Of a stretch of DNA of 8,054 nucleotides, positions 6,876 through 8,054 are shown in pieces; position 1 is the first letter of the stretch; every line of letters starts with the position of its first letter. Where the stretch lies: NCBI GenBank assembly GCA_049591635.1, contig JBAWFF010000097.1:1-8054 (forward strand). Direction: 5' to 3'. A program made the position numbers and the translations under genes. This stretch comes from DATFDN01 sp049591635. GTDB lineage: Bacteria; Pseudomonadota; Alphaproteobacteria; Acetobacterales; Acetobacteraceae. The notes beneath the pieces are model-generated. The model did not search any database. It worked only from the letters and a program-made list of their open reading frames with translations, and was not told the origin of the DNA.

Positions 6876-8054
6876 TCAGGCGGGCGGCTTGTATAGGTAG
6901 TCCACCGTCGCCATCGCCTTCGGCCACAGGATGGGCGCCGCGTCCACCGCCTGCTTCAGCTCGGTGTACTGGATAATGGTGAGCGGGGCGGCCATGAACT
7001 GATGATAGTGCCAGGCGGGATCCTTGTCGGTGGAGAACGCGTACTCTCCGCGCGTGCCCACCCACTTCGTCGTCTCCAGCGCATGGATGATGCCGGCCGG
7101 CTCGGTGCTGCCGGCGGTGCGGATCGCATCGAACAACAGCCATGCGCCGTCGTAGCTCTCCATCACGGCGCCGTTGGGATCGGCGTTGTACTTCTTCTTG
7201 AATGCCGCCGCGAAGGCGCGAGTCTTGTCGTTCCAGGCGCTTTTCGGCAGCCCGACATTCTCGGTGCAGAGGCCGATGCCGGCCGGCCCGACATTCTGCC
7301 AGAACGTCGGATCGACCGCCGAACCCCCGGAATTGTACATCCCGCATTTCGCGTTCAGCGCGAAGCCGAGGTCCTTGGCCTGGCGGATCAGGTCGTAGGT
7401 GCCGGTCTCGGAGAACTCGGTGCAGAAGAAATCATAGGGCGGCGTGGCGGCCTTGAACCGCAGCAGCTGGGCGGTGAAATCGGTCAGGTTCGGGTCGGCG
7501 TCGACCGGCGTGAACGGGATGTTCTTGGCCTTGAGCTGCTCGCCCATCGCCACCCGCGAGGCGAGCCCCACGTCGTCCTTCTCGACCAGGATGGCGACAT
7601 TCTTGAAGCCGGCGGCGGCCATCCACTGGCCGATGATGGTGTCGATCAGCGATACGGCGGTGGAGTTGCGGAATACCTCCTTGTAGCCCTTCGAGGTGAT
7701 CTGGTCGGACCACACGTCGCAGGCCATGAAGGGGATGCCGTAGCGATGGAACACCTCCATCTCGGCGAGCGCGACGGGGCTATGGAACTCGCCGAAGGCG
7801 GCGACGATCTTGTTTTCCTGCACCAGCCGCTCCGCCGCCGCGCGGCCCTCGGCTGGCTGACCGCGGGTGTCGGCATAGACCACCTGCACCGGCCGACCCA
7901 GAAGGCCGCCCTGCGCGTTGACCTCCTCGACGGCCATCTGCGCGCCGTTCTTCATCAGGATGCCCGCGGCGTAGCCGCCGGGCGGCGACAGCGGCCCAAC
8001 CCAGCCAAGCACGATCGGCGCCCCCTTGGGCGCGTCTGCCGCGCGCGCGAGCCG
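6876..8054 (-). CDS. Periplasmic substrate-binding protein of HAAT/Liv ABC importer (5' end outside window)
   Basis: This is the type I periplasmic binding protein (Peripla_BP_6, LivJ/LivK-like) that would capture the substrate for the LivHMGF-like transporter downstream. The frame is open to the window edge and 392 residues are visible. The GTG at 8012 is internal: in-frame codons before it give RLARAADAPKGAPI, the probable end of a signal peptide with cleavage near ARA. Family landmarks are LGWVGPLSPPGG at the first strand, AVEEVNAQGGLLGRPV (41-56), and GEFHSPVALAEMEVF (88-102) at the ligand-contact loop, where many relatives have a GxxxS pattern. Later come YDGAWLLFDAI (301-311) and TKWVGTRGEYAF (329-340). 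Four cysteines (112, 211, 237, 263) sit in the exported domain. The binding loop with FHS and CDVWSDQ is not one I can tie to leucine, urea, amides or aromatics, so the substrate is left open. Confidence 0.9.
   Translation of the reverse strand, partial: RLARAADAPKGAPIVLGWVGPLSPPGGYAAGILMKNGAQMAVEEVNAQGGLLGRPVQVVYADTRGQPAEGRAAAERLVQENKIVAAFGEFHSPVALAEMEVFHRYGIPFMACDVWSDQITSKGYKEVFRNSTAVSLIDTIIGQWMAAAGFKNVAILVEKDDVGLASRVAMGEQLKAKNIPFTPVDADPNLTDFTAQLLRFKAATPPYDFFCTEFSETGTYDLIRQAKDLGFALNAKCGMYNSGGSAVDPTFWQNVGPAGIGLCTENVGLPKSAWNDKTRAFAAAFKKKYNADPNGAVMESYDGAWLLFDAIRTAGSTEPAGIIHALETTKWVGTRGEYAFSTDKDPAWHYHQFMAAPLTIIQYTELKQAVDAAPILWPKAMATVDYLYKPPA

Noticed and set aside
5300..6976. Long plus-strand reading frame of 558 codons opposite livM and livH
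   Set aside because: Its translation is a low-complexity run of His, Gln, Arg, Asp and Gly with no domain. It is the expected antisense shadow of two hydrophobic permease genes in GC-rich DNA. The minus-strand genes have clear family motifs.

Overview
The window is GC-rich, tightly packed bacterial chromosome. It holds ten genes, no RNA genes, no mobile elements, and no non-coding gap longer than 58 bases. The GC-rich codon use, the alphaproteobacterial look of the transporters and the periplasmic c-type cytochromes suggest a high-GC alphaproteobacterium, perhaps in the Rhodospirillales/Acetobacteraceae area. That placement is inference; no taxonomic marker gene is present.

Left half, plus strand (1-3563): the 3' part of pstC and a complete pstA encode the two membrane subunits of the high-affinity phosphate ABC importer. 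They are followed not by the usual pstB-phoU but by a small free-standing acyl carrier protein gene. After a 58-base gap come two overlapping genes for exported diheme c-type cytochromes. The second has the hallmarks of thiosulfate dehydrogenase TsdA: two CXXCH sites and a Cys in a GCF..SMNG context that would ligate heme 1. The first looks like its c4-type electron-acceptor partner TsdB. Together they would oxidise thiosulfate to tetrathionate in the periplasm, or run the reverse reaction, and pass electrons to or from the respiratory chain.

Right half, minus strand (8054-3577): a five-gene branched-chain amino acid/amide type (HAAT) ABC importer operon reads leftward as binding protein (5' end outside the window), LivH-like permease, LivM-like permease, LivG-like ATPase and LivF-like ATPase. 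Spacing is 13 and 3 bases, then two 4-base ATGA overlaps, which points to one translationally coupled transcript. The imported substrate cannot be read from the sequence.

The two halves converge tail to tail with only 13 bases between tsdA and livF and no convincing terminator. Most of the window is ordinary. The parts worth a second look are the tsdBA pair with its predicted heme ligands, the orphan acyl carrier protein between pstA and tsdB, and the absence of pstB and phoU next to pstCA. I found no convincing previously undescribed system.
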